A DNA stretch of 64,000 nt from an uncultured Granulosicoccus sp. Its GTDB lineage: Bacteria; Pseudomonadota; Gammaproteobacteria; Granulosicoccales; Granulosicoccaceae. The notes beneath the pieces are model-generated. The model saw only the letters and a list, made by a program, of their open reading frames with translations. It made no database searches and was not told where the DNA came from. A program made the position numbers and the translations under genes. The DNA lies in contig CANMQI010000011.1 of the NCBI GenBank assembly GCA_947499955.1, positions 181,258 through 245,257 of the forward strand, read 5' to 3'. Shown piece after piece: positions 8,988-16,919 of the stretch; the first letter of the stretch is position 1; every line of letters begins with the position of its first letter.

Positions 8988-9767
8988 TCAGTGCTCCAGT
9001 ATCTGTTCCAGAAAAGCCCTGCAGCGTTCGCTTTCCGGCTGGGTAAAGAATTTCTCTGGCGGCGCTGTCTCGATGATCTGTCCACCATCCATGAAGATCA
9101 TGGTGTCGGCCACCTTGCGGGCAAAACCCATTTCATGCGTGACACAGACCATCGTCATGCCGGTGTCCGCCAGACCCACCATGACATCCAGCACCTCGTT
9201 GATCATTTCCGGATCGAGCGCCGAGGTGGGCTCATCGAAGAGCATGATGCGCGATTCCATGCACAAGGATCGTGCAATGGCAACTCGTTGCTGCTGACCA
9301 CCGGATAACTGACTCGGGTATTTATCGGCCTGTTCCGGAATATGCACCCGCTCCAGATAGCGGTGAGCGTTGGCTTCAGCCTCTGCTCGTGGCACCTTGC
9401 GCACCCGCATGGGACCAATAGTGAGGTTCTCCAGTACCGTCAGATGCGGAAACAGATTGAACTGCTGGAACACCATGCCGACTTCCTGACGCAGCTTGCG
9501 AATCTGCTTCGAGCCTTCGTACACCTCGATGCCATCGACCACCAGCTTGCCGGCACTGTGGTGTTCCAGTGCATTGAAACAGCGAATCAGCGTTGACTTG
9601 CCGGAGCCTGACGGACCGCAAATCACCACACGTTCACCACTGTGAACGCTCATGTTGATGTTGTCGAGCGCCTGAAAGGACCCGTAGAACTTGTCCAGGG
9701 ATTCAGCCTGGATGATGGGATTGCCGCCTGTCATGACCTCGTTTGCAAACACTGGTTGATAGGCCAT
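8988..9767 (-). CDS. Polar amino-acid ABC transporter ATP-binding protein
   Basis: Cytoplasmic ATPase of 259 residues, HisP/GlnQ family. Walker [10 protein letters not shown] is at 51-59, followed by the Q-loop ([17 protein letters not shown]), signature [13 protein letters not shown] and Walker [13 protein letters not shown], then a switch His in CVTHEMGFA. An internal ATG (residue 12, 9734) is an alternative start and gives a more typical family length. It is the first gene of the importer operon and is divergent from the oxygenase cluster, so both are controlled from 9768-9985. Confidence 0.95.
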   Translation of the reverse strand: MAYQPVFANEVMTGGNPIIQAESLDKFYGSFQALDNINMSVHSGERVVICGPSGSGKSTLIRCFNALEHHSAGKLVVDGIEVYEGSKQIRKLRQEVGMVFQQFNLFPHLTVLENLTIGPMRVRKVPRAEAEANAHRYLERVHIPEQADKYPSQLSGGQQQRVAIARSLCMESRIMLFDEPTSALDPEMINEVLDVMVGLADTGMTMVCVTHEMGFARKVADTMIFMDGGQIIETAPPEKFFTQPESERCRAFLEQILEH

Positions 9768-9924
9768 GTACTCCAGCTATAGCCATCTGGATTTTTCCGC
9801 CAAGCTCATTTCCCACACCGACAGGGTCTGGCTGGCAGCCGCTACAGATATCGTGCAACTGATGGTAGCAGTTTACGTCCGGCCTGCGATCAATGACAAA
9901 ACTGACGCTCATCCGTCCTGCCCG

Positions 9925-9954
9925 TTGATTTTCAGTCAATAAATTGCTTATAGT
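9925..9954 (+). promoter_or_regulatory. Sigma-70-type promoter of the oxygenase cluster
   Basis: TTGATT at 9925-9930 and TATAGT at 9949-9954 with 18-base spacing, about 32 bases before the oxygenase start. The -10 box is inside the palindrome described separately. Confidence 0.6.
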
Positions 9955-9960
9955 GCAATT
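9942..9960. promoter_or_regulatory. Palindromic operator candidate over the -10 box
   Basis: Perfect inverted repeat AATTGC-N7-GCAATT spanning the -10 element. Binding here would block RNA polymerase. The XRE-cupin regulator encoded second in the cluster is the obvious candidate; that link is inference. Confidence 0.5.
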
Positions 9961-9985
9961 ATCAGATCCTGTTCGGAGACAGATG

Positions 9986-11008
9986 ATGAGCGTGCATGCA
10001 AGACAGACCCTCGCAGAACAGATACCCGTCATTGACTTGTCCCCCCTGAGAGCCTGCGCTGATCAGGCTGCCGATAATGGTCCCGGTAGCGGTTCAGCAA
10101 CCACTACTGCGGCACAAGACGTCGCAGCCGCGCTGCATGCCGCCAGTCAGGGACTCGGCTTCATCTACATCAAGGGCCATGGCATCCCTCAGGACTGCAT
10201 CGATGATGCAAGGGCTGCCGCCTATGAATTCTTTCGTGCAGATGACGATGTCAAGGCAGCGGTATCGGTCTCTGCTCAACACCGGGGCTGGTTGCGTCCC
10301 GGAGGCGCAAGAATGCAGGACGATGCTGCCGTCGATCTGAAGGAGAGCTTCATCTGGGGCCATGAAGACGAACACGGACAGACCGATTCCGACCATGCGC
10401 TACGTGGCCCCAACCAGTGGCCTGCCGACCAGCCTCATCTGCAGCGAGCTGCCATGCGTTATTTTCGTGAAGCCCATGAAGTGGCCTATCGCCTGATGCA
10501 GGGGTTTGCCCTTGGACTGAACCTGCCGAAGAACTTCTTTCTACAAAGCTGCAGCCGCCCCATCAGTCGCGGTTCTTTCGTCTACTACCCCCCACAGGAC
10601 AGCCAGAGCGCCGGACAGTTCGGGGTCGGACCTCACACGGACTTCGGGGTGCTGACCGTGCTGTGCCAGGACGACGTCGGTGGCCTGCAGGTTCAGGATG
10701 TCAACGGCCACTGGCTGCAGGCACCGCCCATCGAGGGCACTCTGGTGGTCAACGTCGGTGATCTTCTGTCACGCTGGACTGAAGGCGCCTACAAATCCAC
10801 ACCACATCGTGTCATCAACAGCTCCGGGCGCGAACGCCTGTCGCTGGTACTGGCCTTCGACCCGGACCCCGACACGCTCATTGATGCGCGGGACGTCTAT
10901 GGCCCCGAGCATATCGCCTCGCAGCCTGCCATCAGTTGTGGCGACTACCTGCTGCAGCGATTTGCCAGAGCCTTCTCCTATCGCGACAAACAGCCTGCAA
11001 CGGTCTGA
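9986..11008 (+). CDS. 2-oxoglutarate/Fe(II)-dependent oxygenase, isopenicillin N synthase family
   Basis: About 340 residues. GGAG at 9975-9978 supports ATG 9986 or 9983 rather than the upstream in-frame TTG. The N-terminal DIOX_N-like part has IPVIDLSPL and GLGFIYIKGHGI. The jelly-roll core holds the iron facial triad His217-x-Asp219 (PHTDFG) and His274 (STPHRV), with Arg284-x-Ser286 for 2-oxoglutarate. This is a complete active site, so a hydroxylase or desaturase acting on a small molecule is expected. The substrate is unknown. It heads a cluster with an XRE-cupin regulator, an AhpD-like protein and an M29-like protein, opposite an amino-acid importer; this suggests catabolism of an amino-acid-like or N-heterocyclic compound. 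Confidence 0.9.
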   Translation: MSVHARQTLAEQIPVIDLSPLRACADQAADNGPGSGSATTTAAQDVAAALHAASQGLGFIYIKGHGIPQDCIDDARAAAYEFFRADDDVKAAVSVSAQHRGWLRPGGARMQDDAAVDLKESFIWGHEDEHGQTDSDHALRGPNQWPADQPHLQRAAMRYFREAHEVAYRLMQGFALGLNLPKNFFLQSCSRPISRGSFVYYPPQDSQSAGQFGVGPHTDFGVLTVLCQDDVGGLQVQDVNGHWLQAPPIEGTLVVNVGDLLSRWTEGAYKSTPHRVINSSGRERLSLVLAFDPDPDTLIDARDVYGPEHIASQPAISCGDYLLQRFARAFSYRDKQPATV

Positions 11009-11023
11009 TGGAGCACTCTGTTG

Positions 11024-11629
11024 ATGGATAACGCTACCGCTGCGAACGAGAATTCCGAGAACCGGGATGTCGACACCGCCATCGGTGCCACCCTGCGCAG
11101 TCTGCGCGAGACTCAGGCACTCAATGCCCGGCAGCTTGCGGAGATTTCCGGTATCTCGGCGGCCATGATAAGTCGTATTGAAAATGCACAGGTGTCCCCA
11201 TCCATCGCTACCATGACCGCGTTGACTCGGGCATTGAATGTGCCGCTGGTGACGCTGTTTCGCAACACCTCGGTGGAGCTGGCTGACTACACCCTGACGC
11301 GCCAGGGCGAAGGCGTGGTCTCCACGCGATTGCATGGGGATCATATTCATCATTTCATCAATCTCGCCTCACACCGGCGGCGCGATCTGATATTCGAATC
11401 TCATCTGATCACCCTGAAAAAACAGGAAGCGCCACCACCGCATTACGTGGCGCACGGCGTCATCTTTCTTCATGTGCTCAGTGGTTCGGCCCATTATCAA
11501 TATGGCAGGCAGGAATTGACACTGAACGAGGGCGACAGCCTGAGCATCGACGCAGAGCTGTCGCATGGCGTCAAAGAGCTGCTCAGCGACGAATTCATCT
11601 TTCTTTCAGTACAAGCGGAGTGCCGGTAA
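11024..11629 (+). CDS. XRE-family regulator with C-terminal cupin domain
   Basis: About 201 residues. The helix-turn-helix lies near residues 20-75 (LRSLRETQALNARQLAEISGISAAMISRIE, cited in part). The cupin_2 sensor domain spans about 120-195, with PPPHYVAHGVIFLHVLSG and a C-terminal EGDSLSIDAELSHGV segment. Such regulators (PuuR/SutR type) sense small ligands in the cupin and usually repress their own cluster. GGAG at 11010-11013 lies 10 bases before ATG 11024 and 7 before an in-frame TTG at 11021, so the TTG may be the true start. The stop overlaps the next start (TAATG). The palindrome at 9942-9960 is its likely target. Confidence 0.88.
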   Translation: MDNATAANENSENRDVDTAIGATLRSLRETQALNARQLAEISGISAAMISRIENAQVSPSIATMTALTRALNVPLVTLFRNTSVELADYTLTRQGEGVVSTRLHGDHIHHFINLASHRRRDLIFESHLITLKKQEAPPPHYVAHGVIFLHVLSGSAHYQYGRQELTLNEGDSLSIDAELSHGVKELLSDEFIFLSVQAECR

Positions 11630-12201
11630 TGAGTGCATGGATAGACATGATCAGCGATGAAGACGCTGACAAGGAACTGCTGGAAACTCTTGACTTGGCG
11701 CGTACACCACATGGCACGGTCGATAACGTCATGCGGGTGCACTCACTGCGACCGAACACCATGCGCGGGCATGTCATGCTGTATCGCGCCGCCTTGCATG
11801 ACGAGTCCAATACCCTGCCCACCTGGCTGCAGGAAACCATCTCGTCGTATGTATCGATACTCAATGACTGCCCCTATTCGCTGGCCAATCACTGGGCCAA
11901 CGCCCGCCATCTGATTGCTGACGATGCGCGCGCCGATCGCATCGAGCAAGCGCTGTTTGCCAATCAACCTGAAGATGCCTTCGAGGGTGCGCAGTTGTCA
12001 CTGTTGCAGTATGCCCGCAAGTTGACACTCACCCCCGGACAGATGGTGCAGGAAGATGTGACACTGCTCCAGAATTGCGGGTTTACCGATGGCGAGATTC
12101 TGGAAGCCAATCAGATCATCGGCTATTTCAACTACGTCAACCGCCTGCTCAACGGGCTCGGTGTCAGCACCGATGGCGATATCGTCGGGTATTATTCATG
12201 A
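11629..12201 (+). CDS. AhpD/carboxymuconolactone-decarboxylase-like protein with altered redox motif
   Basis: About 190 residues. The family fold is seen in the helical HSLRPNTMRGHVMLYRAALH stretch followed by YVSILNDCPYSLANHW. AhpD-type peroxidase-related proteins carry C-x-x-C before a His. Here the pair is Cys81-Pro-Tyr-Ser84 with His88, so the resolving cysteine is replaced by Ser. The enzyme may use a single cysteine or have another chemistry. The start overlaps the regulator stop by one base, with GGAG 8 bases upstream. An earlier in-frame GTG at 11620 is less likely. Confidence 0.82.
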   Translation: MSAWIDMISDEDADKELLETLDLARTPHGTVDNVMRVHSLRPNTMRGHVMLYRAALHDESNTLPTWLQETISSYVSILNDCPYSLANHWANARHLIADDARADRIEQALFANQPEDAFEGAQLSLLQYARKLTLTPGQMVQEDVTLLQNCGFTDGEILEANQIIGYFNYVNRLLNGLGVSTDGDIVGYYS

Positions 12202-13301
12202 TGTCGAGCGGCCAGGGTGCACAGTTCGCAGGCGCCATGACCTTGCTGCGCGATTGTGTCGGCGGTGAGGCCGGACAGAGCCTGCTCATTGTCAGCGAGC
12301 CCGAAGGCAGCGGCTTCTATGATGACGCCGCGCCGAAGGTCACGGCTGCGGCCGGTCGCTTCATCGGCATGCGCGTGTACCAGACTCAATCGGAATGCTT
12401 TCTGGCCACCGCCGAGGACAGAACCCTGCTGCTGGAGCTGCTGCGTGGATTCGATCATATCGTGTTCTTCTCGCGAGTCGGCGACCAGATACGCTTCACC
12501 GCCGACAAGGACATGCCCTCTTCCACCATGTGCTACACGCTGGATCTGGAAGCCCTGAACTCCGCCTTTGGTACTGCCTGCTATCACGGCATGTGTGCCA
12601 TCAAGGAGGTGATCGAAAACGCCTTGCTCGCCGCTCAGCACATCCGCGTCAGCTGTCCTCGAGGTACCGACTACGAAGGCTATCCGTTATGGCCCACCGG
12701 CAGTGCAACCGAGGTGCGTATCAAGCGCTTTCCCATGTTGGTGCCACGACCCATACCGGCCGCGGGCTTTCGCGGAAAGATTGCACTTGACCGGTTTCTG
12801 GTAGGCACCGGCTCGCAGTTCTATCAGCCCTACCACCTGGCCATCCACGACACGGTTTTTGCGCACATCGAGGATAATCATATTCTTGATTTCACCGGCC
12901 CCGACATCGAGGTGGAACGAGTGAGACAACACTATGCCCATGTCAGCCAGCTATATGGCATTGACCCCATGTATGTGCATTCCTGGCATGCCGGCATCCA
13001 CCCGGGTTGTCATTTTCAGTCGAAGGCCGAAACAGATATTCTGCGCTGGTCCGGCACCGCTTTCGGCAACCCACGCATTCTGCATTTCCATACTTGCGGC
13101 AACTATGCGCCGGGGGAAATTTCCTGGAATATTCTCGACCCGACCATCACCATCGATGACGTGGCCATCTGGGACAACGGCATGTTGCACCCCCAACGAT
13201 TACCGGGTGTGGAATCGGTGCTTGAGTGCCATCCGCATCTGCTTGAGCTTTATTGTAATCCGCACAGGAATGTGGGCATGGAGAGTCTGGTAGAGGCTTG
13301 A
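12198..13301 (+). CDS. M29 aminopeptidase-like / NicX-like metalloprotein, function uncertain
   Basis: 367 residues from ATG 12198, which overlaps the previous stop by four bases (ATGA). An upstream extension of the frame lies wholly in the previous gene and is rejected. The helix-strand stretch EVIENALLAAQHIRVSCPRG resembles the LREA-A-x-x-VRV-x-PxGTD region of M29 aminopeptidases and of NicX dihydroxypyridine dioxygenases. The C-terminal half is rich in candidate metal ligands: SWHAGIHPGCHF, ILHFHTCGNYAPGE and a His-rich ECHPHLLELYC. Assignment is at fold level only. With the oxygenase upstream, ring cleavage or peptide/amide hydrolysis are both possible. Confidence 0.55.
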   Translation: MMSSGQGAQFAGAMTLLRDCVGGEAGQSLLIVSEPEGSGFYDDAAPKVTAAAGRFIGMRVYQTQSECFLATAEDRTLLLELLRGFDHIVFFSRVGDQIRFTADKDMPSSTMCYTLDLEALNSAFGTACYHGMCAIKEVIENALLAAQHIRVSCPRGTDYEGYPLWPTGSATEVRIKRFPMLVPRPIPAAGFRGKIALDRFLVGTGSQFYQPYHLAIHDTVFAHIEDNHILDFTGPDIEVERVRQHYAHVSQLYGIDPMYVHSWHAGIHPGCHFQSKAETDILRWSGTAFGNPRILHFHTCGNYAPGEISWNILDPTITIDDVAIWDNGMLHPQRLPGVESVLECHPHLLELYCNPHRNVGMESLVEA

Positions 13302-13370
13302 GTGGGTAGCTGAAGGATCGCTAATCCATAGCTTGAGTGGGAAGTGTGAAGAGTGATATCGAGAGGGCCT

Positions 13371-13506
13371 GAGTCATCGAGTCATCGAGTCATCAAGCTA
13401 TCGGGCTATCGGGCTATCGGGCTATCGGGCTGTCGAGCTGTTGAGCTGTTGAGCCGTTGAGCCGTTGAGCCGTTGAGCTATTGAGCTGTCGGGTTGTCGG
13501 GTTGTC
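13371..13506. repeat. Octanucleotide tandem repeat (about 17 units)
   Basis: Seventeen 8-base units follow one another without gaps, drifting from GAGTCATC through GGGCTATC, GAGCTGTT and GAGCCGTT to GGGTTGTC; the consensus is GRGYYRTY. It follows the M29-like gene by 70 bases, after two copies of GCTTGAGTGGG near 13298 and 13331. An 8-base period shifts frame, so it does not fit a coding repeat. Slippage variation between strains is expected. Confidence 0.9.
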
Positions 13507-13573
13507 GAGCCTAAAGGGCTATCGAACCTGCGCACGTCCATCAAAAAGACCAATATGGCACACCATGAGTTGA

Positions 13574-13987
13574 TCACGACGAGCGCCGGTCGCGATGATA
13601 ATACAAGGCCATACGTACACACTGCGCAATTGCCTCTTGTGGCAAGGGCTTGCCAATGTCGAACAGCACCGCCCTGTTCTTCGAGTACTGCAGATCATCA
13701 CCGAACAAGGAGCGAAACGTTTCAACCAACGTCGTATTGCAGTTGAAATACAGCCCCAGGTGCTGATCATCATGCACCGCCACTCTGACCGCACTACCGA
13801 TTTTCGCCTTCAATGGCAGGTAGCTCGGCTGCCCCCATTTCAGAGTCTCTTCAATACCGCCCGTCGCATCCAGCGTCTGGGCCGTTGACAGAATCAGGCG
13901 GCGCAGCTCCAGTGCCCGCACCTGTAACGCTTCGGGCATGGCCAGATAGGCGCGCTCGACCGATGCGTTGTCGATTGTCATCAGCAT
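13574..13987 (-). CDS. DUF1801 family protein
   Basis: About 137 residues from ATG 13987; an ATG two codons later is also possible, and the frame extends to 14062 with cysteine-rich residues that look non-coding. The fold signature is visible: RRLILSTAQTL, IEETLKWGQPSY, then VHDDQHLGLYFNC and KNRAVLFDIGKPLP, as in YdhG/DUF1801 proteins. Biochemical role is unknown; the family relates structurally to frataxin-like folds. Monocistronic, converging on the octamer repeat. Confidence 0.8.
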   Translation of the reverse strand: MLMTIDNASVERAYLAMPEALQVRALELRRLILSTAQTLDATGGIEETLKWGQPSYLPLKAKIGSAVRVAVHDDQHLGLYFNCNTTLVETFRSLFGDDLQYSKNRAVLFDIGKPLPQEAIAQCVRMALYYHRDRRSS

Positions 13988-14556
13988 CGCTACCCGGACC
14001 TTGCGGTCAATGAAGTGTCTGCAGCAACATGCACGAAATACCGTAGAAGCGCAAGTTGACAAAGTGTTCCAGCGCTACCAGCAATATGATCCGAAGCTGC
14101 TGAAAACCGTTGCCAGTAACTCGTCGGCGCAATCGGGAGACTTACTCACTGTGTTTCAGTGAGTTTTTCACAAGAATCTGTTTCCTTTGCGCTCAGAGTC
14201 AATCCATACCGGATGTCGCCAAGCAAGCCATTCGCACCAGTACTTTCCCATGCGGTTTCATGTTGGCGATTCATGAATAGACAGTTCATATCCACTGATG
14301 CGGATGGTCAGGCTGCGCTTCGCAGCAGACCAACGCCGCCACGCCTGATCCCAGGTGGAAAAATACACCCCAGAGATTGCTCTTGTGCAGACAAGATGGA
14401 AACTTGCTCGAACTGGTAAGTGCAGCCTCAGATGTCACCGTACATTGCCTTTCACATCCAGCACTGGCCGTTCCGGGTAATATGATCTGACTGATCAACG
14501 AGCTCGAGATACTGCACCACCCACGAGCCTCAACTTCTCCAACACGTCTGGAAACC
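13988..14556. other. Intergenic region without a supported protein gene
   Basis: Short frames here show no protein-like composition. It holds an intrinsic terminator at 14144-14168 that serves no visible plus-strand gene, and must carry the promoters of the DUF1801 gene and the gamma-glutamyltransferase. A TTGACA at 14056-14061 has no properly spaced -10 box (TATGAT is 23 bases away). Confidence 0.45.
14144..14168 (+). terminator. Orphan intrinsic terminator
   Basis: Perfect 8-bp stem ACTCACTG / CAGTGAGT with loop TGTTT, followed by TTTT on the plus strand. The nearest upstream plus-strand gene ends at 13301, more than 800 bases away, so a small RNA in between is possible. Confidence 0.75.
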
Positions 14557-16152
14557 ATGAAATTTCCCTACCCCACAGCCTACCCTTCCCAGCGTTCCGC
14601 GGTCCTGGCCGACAATATGGTAGTGGCCTCACAACCACTCGCCGGTCAGGCCGGCCTTGCCATGCTGAACAAGGGCGGCAATGCGGTGGATGCCGTGCTC
14701 GCAGCAGCCATCACCCTCACGCAGGTGGAACCGACCGGTTGCGGCCTGGGTTCTGATGGTTTTGCCATCATCTGGGATGGCAAGGCTCTGCACGGTCTGA
14801 ATGCCTCCGGCCGTTCGCCTGCCGCCTGGACGCCGGAGCGCTTTGCCGAGTCGGGTGGCATCCCCGAGCGTGGCTGGAATACCGTTACGGTACCCGGCGC
14901 CGTCGGCGCCTGGGTGGAGCTACACCGACGTTTCGGCAGACTGCCGTTCTCAACACTGTTCGAGCCGGCCATTCACTATGCCGAGCAGGGCTTCATCGTC
15001 TCCCCCATCATCGGCAAGTCCTGGGGTGTGGGCAGTGAAATCCTGAAGAAGCAACCCGGCTTTGCCGATTTGTTCATGCCGGGCGGCCGTGCACCGATCG
15101 CCGGGGAACGCTTCGTCAATCCGCATGCCGCCCGTACGCTGAAGGAAATTGCGGAAACCCGAGGCGAGTCCTTCTATCGAGGTCGGCTGGCAGAACAGAT
15201 TGCCACTGCGGCCAGAGCAAACGGCGCAGCGTTGAGTGAAGCCGATATGGCCGAGAATCAGCCGGATTGGTGCGGCACCGTGTCGCAGGCATTCGATGGC
15301 GTCGAGTTGCATGAGATTCCACCAAACGGACAAGGCATTGCTGCCTGTATGGCGCTGGGCATGCTGGCACACACCGATATCCGCAACCATGGCCCCGATG
15401 ATGCGCAATCGCTGCATCTGATGTGGGAAGCCATGAAACTGGCCTTCAGGGATTCCGCAGCCTACGTTGCCGACCCTGCCTGTATGCAGAATGTCTCGGC
15501 AGAACACCTGCTTGATCCCGGCTATCTTGAAGAACGCGCAAGACTGATCGACCCTCGCAAGGCACAGGATTTCAAGAGCGGTTCGCCCGGCCAGAGCGGC
15601 ACGGTCTGCCTGTCCGCTGCCGATAGCAACGGCATGATGGTGTCATTCATCCAGTCCAACTACGACGGCTTCGGATCCGGTGTCACCGTCCCCGACACCG
15701 GCATTCACCTGCAAAACCGCGGCTGCGGCTTCACCCTCGAAACAGGCCATCCCAATGAGGTCGGACCACGCAAACGACCATTCCACACCATCATTCCAGG
15801 CTTTCTGACTGCCAACGGTCAACCCCTCATGGCATTTGGCGTCATGGGCGGCATGATGCAGGCACAAGGGCATGTGCAGATGGTCTTGAGGACGCAATTA
15901 TGGGGTCAGGACGTACAAACAGCCGCGGATGCGCCGCGGTGGCGAGTCAAGGATGGCCTGGGTGTGGCTTGCGAAACGGGATTCGCACCAGCCTTGCTGG
16001 ATACCTTGCGCGGCATGGGCCATGACGTGGAAGTGCTGGACGGAGATCTGGCCTTCGGATTCGGTGGTGCTCAGCTGATACACCGTCTACCGAGCGGCGG
16101 CTATGCTGGCGGATCGGATCCACGCAAGGACGGAGGTGCCTATGGCTTCTAG
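14557..16152 (+). CDS. Gamma-glutamyltransferase family protein (cytoplasmic, YwrD-like)
   Basis: 531 residues with no signal peptide, so a cytosolic member of the family unlike secreted E. coli GGT. The proenzyme normally cleaves itself before a Thr that becomes the nucleophile. The candidate is Thr349 in GQSGTVCLSAAD. Family motifs present are NMVVASQPLAGQAGLAMLNKGGNAVDA at the N-terminus (cited in part), LNASGRSP, VPGAVGAW, and GFGSGVTVPDTGIHLQNRG (oxyanion region). It hydrolyses or transfers gamma-glutamyl groups; the substrate is unknown. It could belong functionally with the nearby oxygenase cluster, but 1.2 kb separates them. Confidence 0.9.
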   Translation: MKFPYPTAYPSQRSAVLADNMVVASQPLAGQAGLAMLNKGGNAVDAVLAAAITLTQVEPTGCGLGSDGFAIIWDGKALHGLNASGRSPAAWTPERFAESGGIPERGWNTVTVPGAVGAWVELHRRFGRLPFSTLFEPAIHYAEQGFIVSPIIGKSWGVGSEILKKQPGFADLFMPGGRAPIAGERFVNPHAARTLKEIAETRGESFYRGRLAEQIATAARANGAALSEADMAENQPDWCGTVSQAFDGVELHEIPPNGQGIAACMALGMLAHTDIRNHGPDDAQSLHLMWEAMKLAFRDSAAYVADPACMQNVSAEHLLDPGYLEERARLIDPRKAQDFKSGSPGQSGTVCLSAADSNGMMVSFIQSNYDGFGSGVTVPDTGIHLQNRGCGFTLETGHPNEVGPRKRPFHTIIPGFLTANGQPLMAFGVMGGMMQAQGHVQMVLRTQLWGQDVQTAADAPRWRVKDGLGVACETGFAPALLDTLRGMGHDVEVLDGDLAFGFGGAQLIHRLPSGGYAGGSDPRKDGGAYGF

Positions 16153-16196
16153 CCGTGGCTAGCCAACCCGGGACGGCTCATGGATTGCAACCCTGA

Positions 16197-16919
16197 TCAG
16201 GGCAACCAACCTGCACGCAGCAGCCAGTAGACGGTTTCAGCAGCCGTTCCCCACAACAACAGATCATCGAAGGGGTGCTCGGTATTGACCGAGTGCTCCT
16301 GCAAGGTGAAGACCTTGTCTGCATCCAGATTCTCGGATTGATCACCGGCAGAAGAGTGATCTGTACCTGAGCTGAAGACCACAAAGCTGAGCTCGCTGGC
16401 GCGTACGCTCCTGGCAGGACAGTGGCCATTCACGGACTGATTGCAAACCACAAGGTCGGCTGCCAGTTCCGCTATTCCGATTCGCGAGGCTTCTCCTTCT
16501 GTTGTCCAGTCAGGCTCTGCCGGTATCCCGTGCTGATCGTGACTGAACAGACTGATCGCAAGCTGATACGGTCTGCCCCAGGGATCCAGCAGGGCACCGT
16601 CAGAGTCGACGGACCCCGGCAGTCCCAGTTCTGCTGCGGGCACGCCACCAGAAAACCGCAGACACACGGAATCGTTTTCAGCCACCGCTGTCCCGCTACC
16701 CGTCATCACAGGACACGGTAGAACACCGGCACTGACGACATGCGCCCACAGGGCGTGACGAATGGACTCCAGTTGCGACACCGCCTCGCGATGTTGCCGA
16801 TGCTGCTGCAGGGAAGACAACGGCGCTATCGCCGCTCGTGTCAATACGCCCAGAATCAACAGCACGATGGCCATCTCGACCAGCGTTACCCCGCGCATCC
16901 CCACTACCGCTTGTTTCAT
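16197..16919 (-). CDS. Type IV prepilin-like protein (large minor pilin)
   Basis: 240 residues. Class III prepilin signal: short leader MKQAVVGMRG, cleavage after Gly10, mature VTLVEMAIVLLILGVL with the conserved Glu at +5. The globular part is about 200 residues with several cysteines (PCPVM, DSVCLRF, VVCNQS, HCPARS), suggesting disulfides. Last gene of the assembly operon, its ATG overlapping the previous stop (ATGA). It is too large and singular to look like a major pilin; a tip or minor pilin (MshD/MshO-like position) is more likely. Confidence 0.85.
   Translation of the reverse strand: MKQAVVGMRGVTLVEMAIVLLILGVLTRAAIAPLSSLQQHRQHREAVSQLESIRHALWAHVVSAGVLPCPVMTGSGTAVAENDSVCLRFSGGVPAAELGLPGSVDSDGALLDPWGRPYQLAISLFSHDQHGIPAEPDWTTEGEASRIGIAELAADLVVCNQSVNGHCPARSVRASELSFVVFSSGTDHSSAGDQSENLDADKVFTLQEHSVNTEHPFDDLLLWGTAAETVYWLLRAGWLP

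Noticed and set aside
8987..9088. ATG start at 9088 for the second permease
   Set aside because: It lies entirely within the ATPase gene; TTG 8986 has a ribosome site and coupling.
13371..13506. Coding repeat on the minus strand (frame at 13422-13622)
   Set aside because: The translation is just the octamer repeat read in changing frames; an 8-base unit does not conserve frame and no start or ribosome site supports it.
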